The notes: a model not told the origin generated them from the letters alone. DNA of 64,000 bases from Climacium dendroides (GCA_950106755.1 OX467087.1:19534047-19598046), one strand, 5' to 3'. Shown: positions 1 through 11,179, counted from the first letter of the stretch. Translations and numbers: made by a program.

Positions 1-1687
1 TATCAAAATAGACTATAGTAGCAAATTAGGGTTTTGAAGAAATACCAATGTTAAGTATGCTAAAGTGGTTCCTAGAGAAGACTCTACATACAACTATCAT
101 TGTAAGAATCTCTAATGGATGTTGATCAATGATTGAAGCTCCTATGTTCATTCTTACAAATGTAGGAAACAACTATTCTATAGAAGTTTGGATGACAACA
201 TTTTATGTATTAGTTATAAGACGAGGCCTAAAAGGTAGATGGACTAGGCTATATTTCTTAATTACTTTGTAGAACCTTGTGCATTTCAAACTAATATGCA
301 ACCAGGTACAAATTTGGTATGAGTTGATAATTGTACCATCCATAGTATTACTCTTAGATTGAAGATCTTATTGACTAAAAAACAAACAATTTTGAAGTTT
401 TTGCCACCGTGCTCAATACATTTGTGTCAACCAAGTGAACCAACAAATACTTTTATCATTCTAAAGATCAAAGACGCTCAAACCAAGTGTTGGAAAACAA
501 AAAAAATGAATTGATTGAAATTAATACTTGGTAAAACATATCTTGTCTAGATGGATAGTGGTCAATTAAACTTACCAATCCTAGTAAGTGTTTTTTTCCT
601 TCAATTGGTTGATGACAATGTCAAAGATGTAAATAAAGAAATATAATGCAATAATATATTATGCACTAAGAAGACCATGATATGTTGTAGCATGGTATTG
701 GCTATTGCTGGCTCTTAGAGTGTGAATTAGTTACCTCCACATTTTCAAAAAATTGTTGCTAAATATAAACCATATTTTCAAGGATAAGTTTATCAATTGT
801 ATTTGATGCTACATGACTACTTTTGTTATAAATGGTTCTCATGTTTACTAAACTTAGTCACGTTCTTATTTTGCACAAATATTGTTTACAATTCTAGATT
901 TGTACTTCCATTTTCTTAAACACTATAAGGTAGCAGTACTTGTAATTGTCATTGTACCTATAACCATCACCTCTAAAATCTTGAAAAATCTTGAGAAGTG
1001 AATAGATGTAATTACAAAGATATACATTTGAATATCAAACCCTAGTGTTAGTATTAGGTGCATTAACATTCAACTCTTTAAAATTTTACAACTTATACTC
1101 TTAATGTCCAAATAATACATGTAAAAGTGCACATGAATTATTTTTCTCTTTCTAGTAGGGTCCAATAATTTTTTAGATGTGTATTAGTAGACATAATGTT
1201 GCAAAACCTTAAATTAACAATTATGGGTGCTACTACCTTACTTACTTTTTCATTTGCCTTCTACTATGTACAATGACTAATGAAATGGACTACAAAGTTG
1301 AAACATTTTCATTCAAACAACCATACCATAAGCATCAATGGACAAAGTCCAAAAGTAGGTATACAAAAGTTGTAGTATGTGACATATTATAGGTTAACAT
1401 TGAAATTTGAAGAAAAAATTAGTTGTGATTTGTTAAAAAATCAATTTCAAAGTTAGCCATGTCTAAAATTCAGTTTTGTTCAACTTGATTTGGAATTACT
1501 TTATCTTTTTCTAATTTTTTCTTAGAACTCCACAAAACCTTTTTGTACCTTGGCATATTGGTGTACATCTTTTCAGATTATTGTATACAAAAATCAAAGG
1601 AAATTAACATTTAAAGAATTAAAATATCAATAGTTTGACAAACATGCAAATGATGTTGGTTCTTACAATATTTGAATTTTTTTTTGG
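1..1687. other. AT-rich intergenic DNA, no gene seen
   Basis: No coding region, splice-bounded exon or RNA gene is supported here. The sequence is strongly AT-rich with many short homopolymer runs, and open frames are short and composition-driven. Confidence 0.6.
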
Positions 1688-2214
1688 AATTGAAAGCATG
1701 GAATAGCATTAGTCATTGTAAAGAAAATACAAATTGCAATATGAATGACTTGCATCTTAATGCCCTTGCATTTGAAATATTTGTTGAATTGGGCAATGCT
1801 TGCATTTGATATTTCATAGTTGTATAATGTGTTTTTGGATTCAATTATTTTGTCCAAAGACTAGAGTTCATGATGCACATAATCAATCCAAAAAATCCCA
1901 AAAAATTAGTTATAATTGTTAGTATTGTCATAAAAGTCAATGTAATTTTTGGTAGTTTTCAAGTTTTTGATGATATTGACAATGATAATTTATATATTTT
2001 GGATTTTTTGGATTAATTATGTGCATCATGAACTCTAGTCTTTAGACAAAAGAATTGAATCCAAAAACACATTGTACAATTGTGAAATATAAATTGTACG
2101 CATTGCCCAATTCAACAAATATTTCAAATGCAAGAGCATTTAGAAGTAAAAATGGTCTATACTACAACTTGTACTCTCTCTATAATGGCTAATGCTATCC
2201 CATGCTCTCAATTA
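1688..2214. repeat. Large imperfect palindrome (foldback element)
   Basis: The left arm (about 1688-1904) is the reverse complement of the right arm (about 1997-2214) at roughly 85% identity by eye, around a 92-bp AT-rich spacer that is itself partly palindromic. For example, CTAGAGTTCATGATGCACAT at 1861-1880 reappears inverted near 2020-2040. A transcript would fold into a hairpin of about 215 bp. It looks like a foldback or miniature inverted-repeat element. I see no clear target-site duplication, so the superfamily is unknown. Confidence 0.8.
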
Positions 2215-2278
2215 TATGTGGCAATGATTCTGTGGCAATGATTCTAATGACAAACTTGAGTTGATACAAAATAAATAA

Positions 2279-2507
2279 CACTATAAGAAAACCTTGTTTT
2301 AGGTGACGGATTGACATAAAAAGGAACGGATTTTAGGTGACATCAAAGGTGACATCAAAAAAACAAACCCATGTTTTTATGTCAACAATGATGTCCATTG
2401 ATGTTATATTGGACATCATTGTTGACATAAAAACATGGGTTTGTTTTTTTCAATGTCACCTAAAATCCGTTCCTTTTGACATCAATAAATTTTGGTTTCT
2501 TATAGTG
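2279..2507. mobile_element. CACTA-type miniature element with near-complete hairpin
   Basis: The element begins CACTATAAGAAA and ends TTTCTTATAGTG, the terminal inverted repeat expected of CACTA/EnSpm transposons. It is flanked by a 3-bp direct repeat, TAA at 2276-2278 and 2508-2510, which is the target-site duplication size of that superfamily. Inside, 2361-2397 and 2410-2446 are a perfect 37-bp inverted repeat with a 12-bp loop, and the outer arms also pair apart from a short indel. There is no coding capacity, so it is non-autonomous. Confidence 0.88.
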
Positions 2508-2510
2508 TAA

Positions 2511-3017
2511 GTGGCCTTGTCAATCAACCTTCTAATGTGCCTAATATCATCCAAAACAAAGAATCTAATTAGATGATGCATATGGATTTGAGATTGTTTT
2601 CTTTTAAAACAATTAGTTTAAATGTATCTCTCAATGGAATTTTAGTTAATAATAAAATAGGTTGATTTATCTTAAAAGTAAGCCAAGATGAATGGATGTA
2701 AGCCAATGTAAGCCTCAACAAGGCTACTTGAGCTCAAATGAGCCCAAACAAGTCGAAGTGGATGCAACAAGATGGTCAAATGAAGTGAGGCAAACCTATT
2801 AGATTGAAGGTTAATTAATCTATATAAGGCGAAATGGATTTAAGAGGGCCTTGGTGAGCCAAATCCAAATGTATTCAATTGTGCATCCAAGTCCATTCAA
2901 CCCATCCAATTGCACACAAGCCTACCTAATGCATCAAAGTCCATTCAAGTTCACTCCTATCATGATTACCACCTAAGTTTCTTTTCATCTATTAAATTCA
3001 TTGAAACTAAAAAGCCC
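2511..3017. other. Intergenic DNA, no gene seen
   Basis: AT-rich spacer with loosely repeated words (ccaaatgta, aagtccattcaa) at 2860-2960. Nothing else is recognised. The last 5 bases before the copia LTR, AGCCC at 3013-3017, are the likely left target-site duplication of that element. Confidence 0.5.
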
Positions 3018-3209
3018 TGTTGGTAAACCACAATCCAGTGATTTAAGAAATGAGCATCTGCTCAAGTGAGTTAACAATGTTTAATGTTAGAGTTATATAC
3101 ATTAACTAAACCTTAACTATGGTGGCTAAGCTAAGTTGTATAAATAGTAAATGAATAATATCTGACTAACCCTAATACTATAGCAATAGTGTAGTTAAAC
3201 AGTCTACCC
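3018..3209 (-). repeat. 3' LTR of the copia element
   Basis: It aligns without gaps to 9101-9292. It starts TGTTGGTAAACC on the plus strand and, unlike its partner, has lost the terminal TGT on the minus-strand 5' side, where CCC replaces ACA. Sixteen interior differences from the other LTR are all transitions. Confidence 0.9.
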
Positions 3210-3778
3210 CCCCTCAATCTATGATTGCAGGAACAACGAAAGAGACGAGAGATGGCGAGGGTCAGGGCTCAGGGGGATGCGCATCCACAACGAGGATGGC
3301 GGCAGGCTCATGAGATCATCTTGAGTTTTTCGGGTCTCCATTTGTTCGTGACGACGTTGTGACTGATTTGTTGGGTGTTTAGGTCGGGGATGAATTGGTG
3401 TTGTACAATGCTAGAGGTCGTGTTGGAGGGGTTACCTAGTAACGAGGAGACAAATTTGTGTCCCGTGGGTGCTGAGGAAGAAGATCGGCAGCAATCCGGT
3501 GGTAACCGTGAAACTTCGATTGGCATAGCGGCTACGAATGTCGTTGTGCCGGAGCGCCATCAGGTGTCCGATTCAACGCCAGTGCAAGGAAGGTGAAGTA
3601 TTACGCGGTTTGTCGTGGAAGAACCCTAGGATTGTACTTCTCTTGGGACAAATGTTCTCGGGAGGTGAATGGCTTCAAGGGGGCTGAACACAAGAGTTTT
3701 ACTTCGTTGGATGGTGCCAAAGAATACCTAGTGTATGGCGGAATTCTATAGTTTAGAAGAATTCCTCGTGGGCTTGAA
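3210..3778 (-). other. Polypurine tract and 3' non-coding part of the copia element
   Basis: Directly inside the 3' LTR the minus strand carries a purine run (TTGAGGGGGGG) that fits a plus-strand-synthesis primer. The following roughly 560 bp, between the end of RNase H and this tract, is GC-richer than the flanking genome. Its short open frames resemble no protein I know. Confidence 0.6.
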
Positions 3779-4102
3779 TTAGGGTGTAGACTGTAGGTCG
3801 GTGAGGTGCAGCAATCCGAGTGATGCTTGATGGTGTTGAAATTTGAGCCTTCTAAGTGGTTTAGTCAATGTATCAACCGGTTGATCATGGGTGTTAATAT
3901 ACTTCAATTCGATTTTGCCTCCTAAGATTCTCTCGCGAACAAAATGATAATGAATCTTGATATGTTTTGTTCTTGCGTAAAAAATAGGGTTGTGTGATAG
4001 TTTAAGTGCTCTCTGATTGTCGCAGAATATTGATATGGGTGGAGCCGTGGAAGAGGCTTCTACAAGTGGTTGTATTTCTTGCAGAAGACGGTGAAGCCAC
4101 AC
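3779..4102 (-). pseudogene. Copia RNase H remnant
   Basis: A 107-codon open stretch holds the C-terminal part of a copia RNase H domain: ISIFCDNQRALKLSHNP, then ARTKHIKIHYHFVRERI, then the family-typical end with DTLTKPL. In an intact element it degrades the RNA strand of the RNA/DNA hybrid during reverse transcription. The N-terminal half of the domain lies upstream in other frames, so this is a broken copy. Confidence 0.88.
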
Positions 4103-5500
4103 AACTTCTTGAGTTCCGTCGCTTAGGGCCCGATACTCAGACTCAGTTGAAGAACGAGAAACTGTAGTTTGTCTTTTGGATTGCTAGGTGATCGGGCCAC
4201 CTACAGGTGTAAATACGTATGCCCCCATTCAGCGCCTGGTGTATGGGCAAGTGCCCCAGTCTGCATCCGTATAGCCGGTGATTGTGAGAGAGGTATCAGC
4301 GTGATATAGAATTCCAAAATCAAGTGTGGCGGAAAGATAACGAAGAACATGTTTTGCTGACTCCAGATGGTGGCATTGCGGAGCGGCCATGTAGCCGCTG
4401 AGTCGGTTTACAGCATACGCGACATCAGGGCGAGTTATAGTAAGGAAGATAAGTTTCCCGACTAGTCTGCAGTAATAAGTGGGGTCAATTGATGGAGTAT
4501 TTGTTTCCTTGGTAAGAATTTAACCTTCTGGCAGAGGTGTGGAGGCAAGTTTGCAATCGTGCATTCCAAATTCATCGAGAATGGTTTGGGCGTAGGATTG
4601 CTGGTGCAAAAAGGTACCAAGAGCTACCTGTTCAAAAGAAATGCCAAGATACCATTTGGTAATGCCAAGGTCTGTGATGTCGAATTCTGTCTTTAGAAAG
4701 TCTATTAGCCAAGAAATAAGCGTGTCACTCGATCTTGTGATAAATAGATCGTCAATATAAAGTAGGAGGATAACAGTTTCACCTTGTTGATGCAGATAAT
4801 AGAGATTCGGATCGGATTTGCTGCGTCATAGGCCAATTTTGAGTAAGGCTGCATTGATTCTCTCGTACCAAGCCCAAGGGCTTTGCTTGAGACCATATAA
4901 AGATTTGTGAAGGTGACATACCATTCTTTCGTAATTATGAGCACGAAATCTAGGAGGTTGAGTCATGAAGACCCGTTCCTTGAGAAGACCATGGAAAAAA
5001 GCCGTTCTCACGTCCATGTGATGAATGGCACATTGTTTTGAGGCTGCTAGAGCAATTGCTGTGCAAAGTGTAGCCCATTTAATAACAGGGGCAAAAGTTT
5101 CGGTGAAGTCAATCCCAGGATGTTGCTCAAAGCCACAAGCAACGAGGCGCGCCTTTTTGATGGGGGGAGCTCCATCAATCCCAGATTTGAGCTTATAAAC
5201 CCATTTGCATGTGATGGGCTTAGAATTGGCTGGAAGAAGTTCAAGAGTATAAGTCTTGTTTTTCCATAAAGCTTGCATTTTGTCAATCATGGCCTGGCGC
5301 CATCCGGCGTCTTGTTGAGCCTGTTTGAAGGTTAGATTGATAGTATCAGGGTTGGAGAGTTCATCCAATGAGGGTGGTAGTGCGCAGGTGTCGGTGTGGT
5401 CTGTAGAGACACATAGTTCATAGCCCTCCAGGAAAATATTGAGCTTGCGGGGGCATTGAGATCTTTGGGGATCTGGAACGGCAACAGGAGAGTCGGCCAA
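4103..5500 (-). pseudogene. Copia reverse transcriptase remnant
   Basis: The frame 4826-5500 gives the N-terminal part of a copia reverse transcriptase: the segment around WRQAMIDKMQALWKN, the CKWVYKLK block, KARLVACGFEQ, the ETFAPV block and the MDVRTAFFHG catalytic-aspartate motif, then SLYGLKQSPWAWY. The second catalytic block, LLYIDDLFI, is encoded around 4735-4775 but in a different frame. At least one frameshift near 4826 therefore separates the two. Further downstream pieces towards RNase H are interrupted by stops. Confidence 0.9.
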
Positions 5501-6540
5501 AGGAGTAGAAGGGACAATGTCAGGAGAGGTAGGAGTGGTGATCGGGTAGGTGAATCGGGAAGGTTGTCCAGGGAGTTGGGAACTATTGGTTGTGGGAATC
5601 TGTGAGGGGGGGGATCTGGGGACTAAGGTGTGGTCAGGGTCTGGGCTATGTCTAGTAAATTCATAGGGAAAAGGCGGCTTGACAAAGAGTCTTCGAGGGT
5701 TTCTGTGATCTCGGTAGTGGGAAGACAGAGATTGTCTTCATCAAATCTTAGGTTTCTACTAACTAAGATGGTTCTAGTTTGAGGGTTATAACACCTATAA
5801 GCTTTACTCTACTCGTCATAGTCGATGAGTAAAGTGGGAATAGCTTTGCTGTCAAGTTTTTGTCTCTTTGGATCCGGGATGTGGCAATAAGCTACACAAC
5901 CTATAACATGTAAGTGACTGAGGTTAGGCTTGATACCTGAGAAGGCTTCTTTAGGGGTTTTAAGGCGTAGAGCTTTCATAGGGAATCTGTTTTGAATGTA
6001 ACTGGCTGTTTTTGCAAGTTCCTCCCAAAGGGATTTAGATATTTGGGTGCCTGATACAATACTGCGAATACCTTCCAGTAGGGTTCTGTTTTTTCATTCT
6101 GCTAAATAGTTCTGATGGGGTGTGTCAACTGTGAGCTGACGTGCAATGCCGTGGTTTTGGCAGTATTCTATGAACGAGGTGGACAGATATTCTCCACCGT
6201 GGTCGCTGCAAAGAGTATGAATGCGAAGAGAAGGAGTTTCTACAAGTTTTCTAAACTGATGGAAACAAGAGAGGGTTTGAGATTTTTCTGCTAAGAAGTA
6301 AAGCCAAGTTTTGCGAGAAAAGTCATCGATAAAGGTAAGAATATACTGGTTTCCAGCTCGGGAGGTTATGGGCATTGGACCACAAATATCGGAATGTATA
6401 ACTTGAAGTGGTGCAGTTGTAGCTTGTGTGCGCTGTTTTGGGATAACAGCCTTGAAAATTTTGCCTTTCATATAAGAAGGACAAATATGCTTGATTAAAG
6501 GAATATTTGGAACTCCAGCGATGAGATTTTGTGATGTCAT
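5501..6540 (-). pseudogene. Copia integrase remnant
   Basis: The clearest part is 6094-6540, with the integrase catalytic core: VIHSDICGPM with the first aspartate, ILTFIDDFSRKTW with the second, LCSDHGGEYLS, and the block that normally reads TPQQNG-AER, here TPHQNYLAE before a stop. In copia elements this enzyme joins cDNA to the host chromosome. From 6093 to 5501 the linker towards reverse transcriptase is present but broken by stops and shifts. Confidence 0.88.
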
Positions 6541-7236
6541 ATGGTATAAGCTTTGGTAATTAATATGTCTGATACGTCGATGCCATAAGTGAATATTTGA
6601 TTTTGAAAGCTTGTGCCGCTTTGGTGTAGCAGTGTCTGAAATACAATCTGACTATGAACAAGACAAAGGTTTGGTGCTGTAGGGACCAATGTCGGCGCTG
6701 GAAGACTGAAATGTGGAGATGGCAGTTGAAGCCGCCAATACAGGTTGTGCTGCAGTAAGTCTAATAATCTTGGAGTCATAGCTTAGAGTTATTCGGTAAA
6801 GATTGTTTCTGGAGTCACAAATACCGTGAAGAAATATGATGGAAAAATCCTTTTCATAGATCAAACACTTGTGTGATTCAAACAATACATGATGACCAAT
6901 ATCAGTTAACTGTTCGACTGAAAATAAATTGGTCTGTACATCCGGGACATATAAAACCTGTTGTATTTCCTTTATTTTCCCTGAAGAGGTAGGAAGTCTT
7001 ACATTGCCTTGGCCGGCTACCTTCATTGCTTGGCCCCCGGCTGTCCGGATTTGGGAAACATGAGAATGTTCTAAATTGGAAAGCAATGAGAGATTTCCAG
7101 TGACGTGAGAGGAGGCACCTGAATCCAAAAACCAGTCCTTCTCAACATTGGAAATTACGCAGGCGTTCACTACTTCGGCTGGAGCGTCGGAGTCATCATC
7201 GAAGGCGTCGAGGCATTTTTGAATGTGCTTCGGCAA
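6541..7236 (-). pseudogene. Copia protease and pre-integrase remnant
   Basis: The frame 6652-7236 contains KDWFLDSGASSHVTG, the aspartic-protease motif of copia polyproteins (DSGAS). It is followed by the ILYVPD-like segment VLYVPDVQTNLFSV and the pre-integrase end NNLYRITL. Protease cuts the Gag-Pol polyprotein. The frame is lost at about 6650, before the integrase zinc-binding region. Confidence 0.88.
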
Positions 7237-7278
7237 GGCGTCGAGGCTGGAGAGTTTTGTCGACTCGACTAGGTTGAC

Positions 7279-8104
7279 TTACGAGGTAGGATGGCATTGG
7301 GAGCTGTTTCGGGGTGTCTCGGTCAACTTCAGGTTTGCGAGTTGACGTTGGAGATCTTTGATTTGTTCTTCCAGATGGGTTTTGGAGCAGTTGTGCACAT
7401 AGTGTCCGGGTTTCTGGCAACGGTGGCAAATAATGACATGCTGTGTGTCGTTGGAGCGTTGGATGTCTGTGCGGGGAGTTGAGGTGCGTTCGCGGTTTCT
7501 GCCCACATTCTGATTATCGTGGATCAGGTTGAACTCTTCTACGTCGTCGCGCTTCTTCTCCAGCGACCGACCAAGCTCCTCCTGTAGTAAAAGCCCTTTC
7601 AATTCTGGAAAGGTTGGAGTACGCTCTCTATTTTTCTATATCATGCGAAAAGTAGACCAGCTCTTTAGCAAGTTGTTTAGCATTATATCTACCATGTCTT
7701 TGTTAGAAATCGTAATGCCTAAATTCGCCAGTTGAGTAACTAGCAAATTGGTTTCATATAGATGATCGCTAATGGCCTTTCCCTCTCCTAAATGTAGCGA
7801 ATAAAACTGTTCTTTCAGAGCTAGGCGGCGAGAAGAACTGCGAACATCACACATGTGCTTCAGGCCTTGCCAAATCGCTTGAGGTTCAGTGAGATGAATC
7901 ACTGATAACAAAATGGAGTCACGTACCATTGAAACTATGATTCTCCCAGCCTAGTATCGTAAGGCGTCTTCTGTCCTTGCGTAAGTTGCTGTGATAGGAG
8001 CAGGAGCGGGTTCTAAAGGCGTCATCACGAAAACAGGAGCGGGTTCTAGAGGGGTGATTGCAAGAATTACTTGTACTATTTGTTGCGTTTTTCATAGTAC
8101 TCAT
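7279..8104 (-). pseudogene. Copia gag remnant
   Basis: Two partial frames make up gag. Frame 7636-7929 has the copia Gag helical domain (AIWQGLKHMCDV, LKEQFYSLHLGEG, LVTQLANLG). Frame 7279-7602 ends in a CCHC zinc knuckle, CHRCQKPGHYVHNC, that binds RNA. An N-terminal piece at 7919-8104 includes a short internal duplication (aggagcgggttcta at about 8015 and 8037 on the plus strand). The frames are offset, so the gene is broken. Confidence 0.85.
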
Positions 8105-9088
8105 TAAATTTTTTAGGAGTACTTTAAAATTAGAAAACTAATTTTTTAAAAATCTTAAAAATATGATTTATGTATATACCTCTAAAATGAAGGTTTTCAC
8201 CAAAGGAAATGTGTAGGAAAATTCTCTAAGTAGGAGAACTTGAAAAGTGCCAAATCTCAAGAAAATAGGACCTTTGATTAAGAAAATAGTGAAAAATAGT
8301 AAAAATAAGTAAATACAAAAAATAAAAAGTGGCAATTTTTAAGAACTTTATGAAGATGGTCATTCACCAAAAAATTTACAAAAATAATATTTTATATGTT
8401 TCAAAATGCAAGCAGAAGGAAGCTCTCTTCATAGACTTTCACACCACACAAAATTAATTATTTTTAAAAACCCTTCGGTGAAAAGTTGTATTTATATGTA
8501 AGGAAGAACTCCATATAATTTTCTTGATGTAGGGTATATGAAAAAGGTACTCAAAAGTACTAAAAACCTCCAAATTGGCAAGTGTGACATTTATTTCGGG
8601 CCTATTTTTGGATAGTAAATTATTTTTGAAAACTACCAAAAAATCAAGGAAGTTGTAGGATAGTCATGAGTACCTTCCTTGTAAATCTTAAGTCATTCGA
8701 AGTTAAAACACAAAAGTTATGGCCAAAAAACAACTCAGCCCGCAACGTGTGACAGAAAATAGTACAAGTGTTTCTTGCAATCACCCAGAGTCGGTTGCGC
8801 TGAACTTGTCCCCGAAGATTTGCTGTTGTCGGCTTCGTCCGCCTCATATTCTACATACTTCCAGAGGCCCTCCTGCATCAGGATCATGCGAACTAAACCC
8901 TACCAAATGACGTAATTTGATGGTCCTACGAGTTTCATGGACTTCGGAATCTCTCTGATACTGGAATCCATAGTTGTAAATCTATTCGAGCATGACTGTA
9001 CTAGACAACAGCGAAAACTAGTCTTCTAACTAAGGCGGTCGTCTGTTCCTAAAGTTCTCTAACCTCTAGAAGAAAAATAAGATGCTCT
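8105..9088 (-). other. Copia 5' leader between primer-binding site and gag
   Basis: About 980 bp of non-coding sequence, long for a copia leader. The part 8105-8715 is much more AT-rich than the rest, as if it were a later insertion or a leader intron. I could not identify clean ends for either. Confidence 0.5.
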
Positions 9089-9100
9089 GCTCTGATACCA
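9089..9100 (-). promoter_or_regulatory. Primer-binding site (initiator Met tRNA)
   Basis: On the minus strand this reads TGGTATCAGAGC, the classical plant copia primer-binding site complementary to the initiator methionine tRNA 3' end. It abuts the 5' LTR with no gap and fixes the direction of the element. Confidence 0.95.
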
Positions 9101-9292
9101 TATTGGTAAACCACAGTCCAGTGATTTAAGAAATGAGCATCTGCTCAAGTGAGTTAACAATGTTTAGCATTGGAGTTATATACACTAACTAGACCCTAAC
9201 TATGGCGGCTAAGCTAAGTTGTATAAACAATAAATGAACAGTATCTGACTAACCCTAATACTGTAGCAATAGTGTAGTTAAACAATCTAACA
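9101..9292 (-). repeat. 5' LTR of the copia element
   Basis: On the minus strand it begins TGTTAGATTG and ends next to the primer-binding site. It retains the TG start, while the other end reads TA instead of CA on the minus strand, a transition. It is about 90% identical to the LTR at 3018-3209. Confidence 0.92.
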
Positions 9293-10032
9293 AACCCACC
9301 AAAGAATATGAAAACCTTTCCAAGCTTCTAAAGTCTATCCAATTCAAGTCAATCCTCAATCAATCTAAAATTAAAAAATTTAAATTTAAATAAGTTACAT
9401 GAAATCAACAATAATTAACAACATAATAAAAACTCAAAACAAAACAAAAAGTCAATCTACATAACAAAACTCTCAATACCAATTTAAAAACACTAAACAA
9501 CAAATTATATATATTGACTATGGGATCATTTTCAAAATGTTAACATTGGCTTGTCCTTGCTTCAAAATAATGCCAATAAAAGCACTCAAGAAAAGAGGCC
9601 AATGGACATATTGCAAGCACTTGTATTATATCTTTTTATTGATGTATAACCTTGATGCAATAGTTGATCTTCACATTTCTAACCCTCATTTAAACTTCAA
9701 TGAACTTATGTGTGCTATTGAAAGCAACTTGTTGAAGTAGCAAACTTGATGCAATAGTTGATCTTCACAACTATGTCCCTAGTTTAAACTTCAAAGAACT
9801 TATATATGTTATTGAAAGTGACATGTTGAAGCAGCAAAGCATTTCATAATTATATCCCAACTTTGACTTCTTGTAAATGGTGATTGCAAAGGTTATCCAT
9901 TTTGTACCTCATATCTCATAATTTTTAATTGTAATTAGACCAAAAGAAGCACTAGTTGATTCTTATCTTTAATAATTTTATTCACTTCATGCTTAAATGT
10001 TTTTTCGCATTGTATTCAATGAATATGATTTA
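9293..10032. other. AT-rich intergenic DNA
   Basis: No gene is seen. Two short segments (about 9650-9740 and 9738-9830) are related: each has a 'gatgcaatagttgatcttcaca' core followed by 'gttgaagcagcaaa'-like ends, suggesting a local tandem duplication of about 90 bp. Confidence 0.5.
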
Positions 10033-10040
10033 TAGTCAAT

Positions 10041-10446
10041 TAAGACAGGTGTTTTGTTTTGTTTGTTTGTTTTGTTTTGTTTGTCACGTTGAGATCTCCC
10101 GGGCCGTGCGTCCCCTGGTCGCGTGCTTGGTACCATCGGAAAGCCCTCAACGAGGAGGGGTGCACCGGCTTGGTTTCGTGGCATTCTAACGTACAGTGTA
10201 GAAGTTGTGCATTTTCGAGTTATTTTTGGTTCTGAAAAATTAAAAAATTACTTTTTCTTATATTTTGGTCGCGATCTTGGTACCGTCGAAAAGCTCTCAA
10301 TGAGGAGGGGTGCACAAGCTTGGTTTCATGGCATTCCAACTCATGGTGAGAAAATTATGCATTTTTCAGTTGTTTTTGTTTTTAAAAAATTTAGAAAATC
10401 ACTGTTACTTTTGTTTTGATTGTGGCAACGGCACAGGGTACACTAG
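10041..10446 (+). mobile_element. Dispersed repeat family copy 1 (406 bp, ends CTAG)
   Basis: The copy is bounded by the perfect 8-bp direct repeat TAGTCAAT at 10033-10040 and 10447-10454. It starts TAAGACAGG, continues with a GTTTTG-rich stretch, and ends GGGTACACTAG. Inside, a unit carrying TTGGTACCATCG, AGCCCTCAACGAGGAGGGG and TTGGTTTCGTGGCATTC occurs twice (near 10127 and 10268), so this copy holds an internal duplication. It has no coding capacity. Related copies lie at 36.99-37.24, 37.31-37.73 and 44.62-44.83 kb. Confidence 0.75.
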
Positions 10447-10454
10447 TAGTCAAT

Positions 10455-11179
10455 GAAAGCACCTTCTTTATCAAAAAACAATTATACCAATATATGAAGA
10501 CAAAAAAATTTGTGCCTATAAAGCACATCCAATGATTGCAATAGTAAATTTTGTCTTTTCTCTCAAAAAGACATCAAACAACAGTTTAGGGGTTCAATGC
10601 AATGTTTCTTAGATTTTCATTTCCATTTATTGTTTACATTGTAAACATGATTGGCACATAGATCATCGGAAGCCTAAGTTCAAGCTTTACATCAGAAATT
10701 TATGAAATACCTTATTTCCCATGGTCTTAGGGCATCTGAAATCCAGTCACAGGTGCAAGTTGTTTCTAAAATTAGGAAAAACTCGAAATATTTTCAACTT
10801 TTCCAAAAATATTGGCCATTTTTTCAATTGCAGAAATAATTTTCAGCAGAAATTTAGTTTCCAGTTCGGGTTTCCCCACTCTGCGATCTAGTAAACTCCA
10901 CGCTAGCATACTAGCTTCTAGTTTTGTTGAGACTCTCATTACCTAATTAGTGTACTTTAAACTAGTTTCTGCCAATTGGAGGAGAAAATACAGCAATTAG
11001 GATTAATTAACGGAAGATTAGAAATCAAATTCTTAAAAAGCTCAATGACCGACCTCCTTGCTTAATTAATAAGCCAGATGCTTACAACGTCTTCTTCCTA
11101 TTCACAAAAACAAGTATGTACAAACAGATGCGCCTCATCCATATCTGGTCCAACAGGCGACTTGGATTCTCCAACATGC
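10455..11179. other. Intergenic DNA
   Basis: No gene is supported. The right part lies directly downstream of the minus-strand gene ending at 11180 and would contain its 3' untranslated region. I see no other signal. Confidence 0.45.

Larger units (their letters stand above)
3018..9292 (-). mobile_element. Degenerate Ty1/copia LTR retrotransposon
   Basis: A nearly full-length copia element lies on the minus strand. It has 192-bp LTRs at both ends, a primer-binding site directly next to the 5' LTR, a purine tract next to the 3' LTR, and protein remnants in copia order: gag, protease, integrase, reverse transcriptase, RNase H. Flanking pentamers AGCCC (3013-3017) and AACCC (9293-9297) match at 4 of 5 positions, consistent with an aged 5-bp target-site duplication. 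The internal coding part is visibly richer in GC than its surroundings. Frameshifts and stops break every gene, so the copy is not autonomous. Confidence 0.93.

Noticed and set aside
10041..10446. Calling the CTAG-ending repeat a Helitron derivative
   Set aside because: The CTAG end followed by T fits, but 7-8 bp flanking duplications and the lack of a shared TC start or convincing terminal hairpin argue against it; left unclassified.
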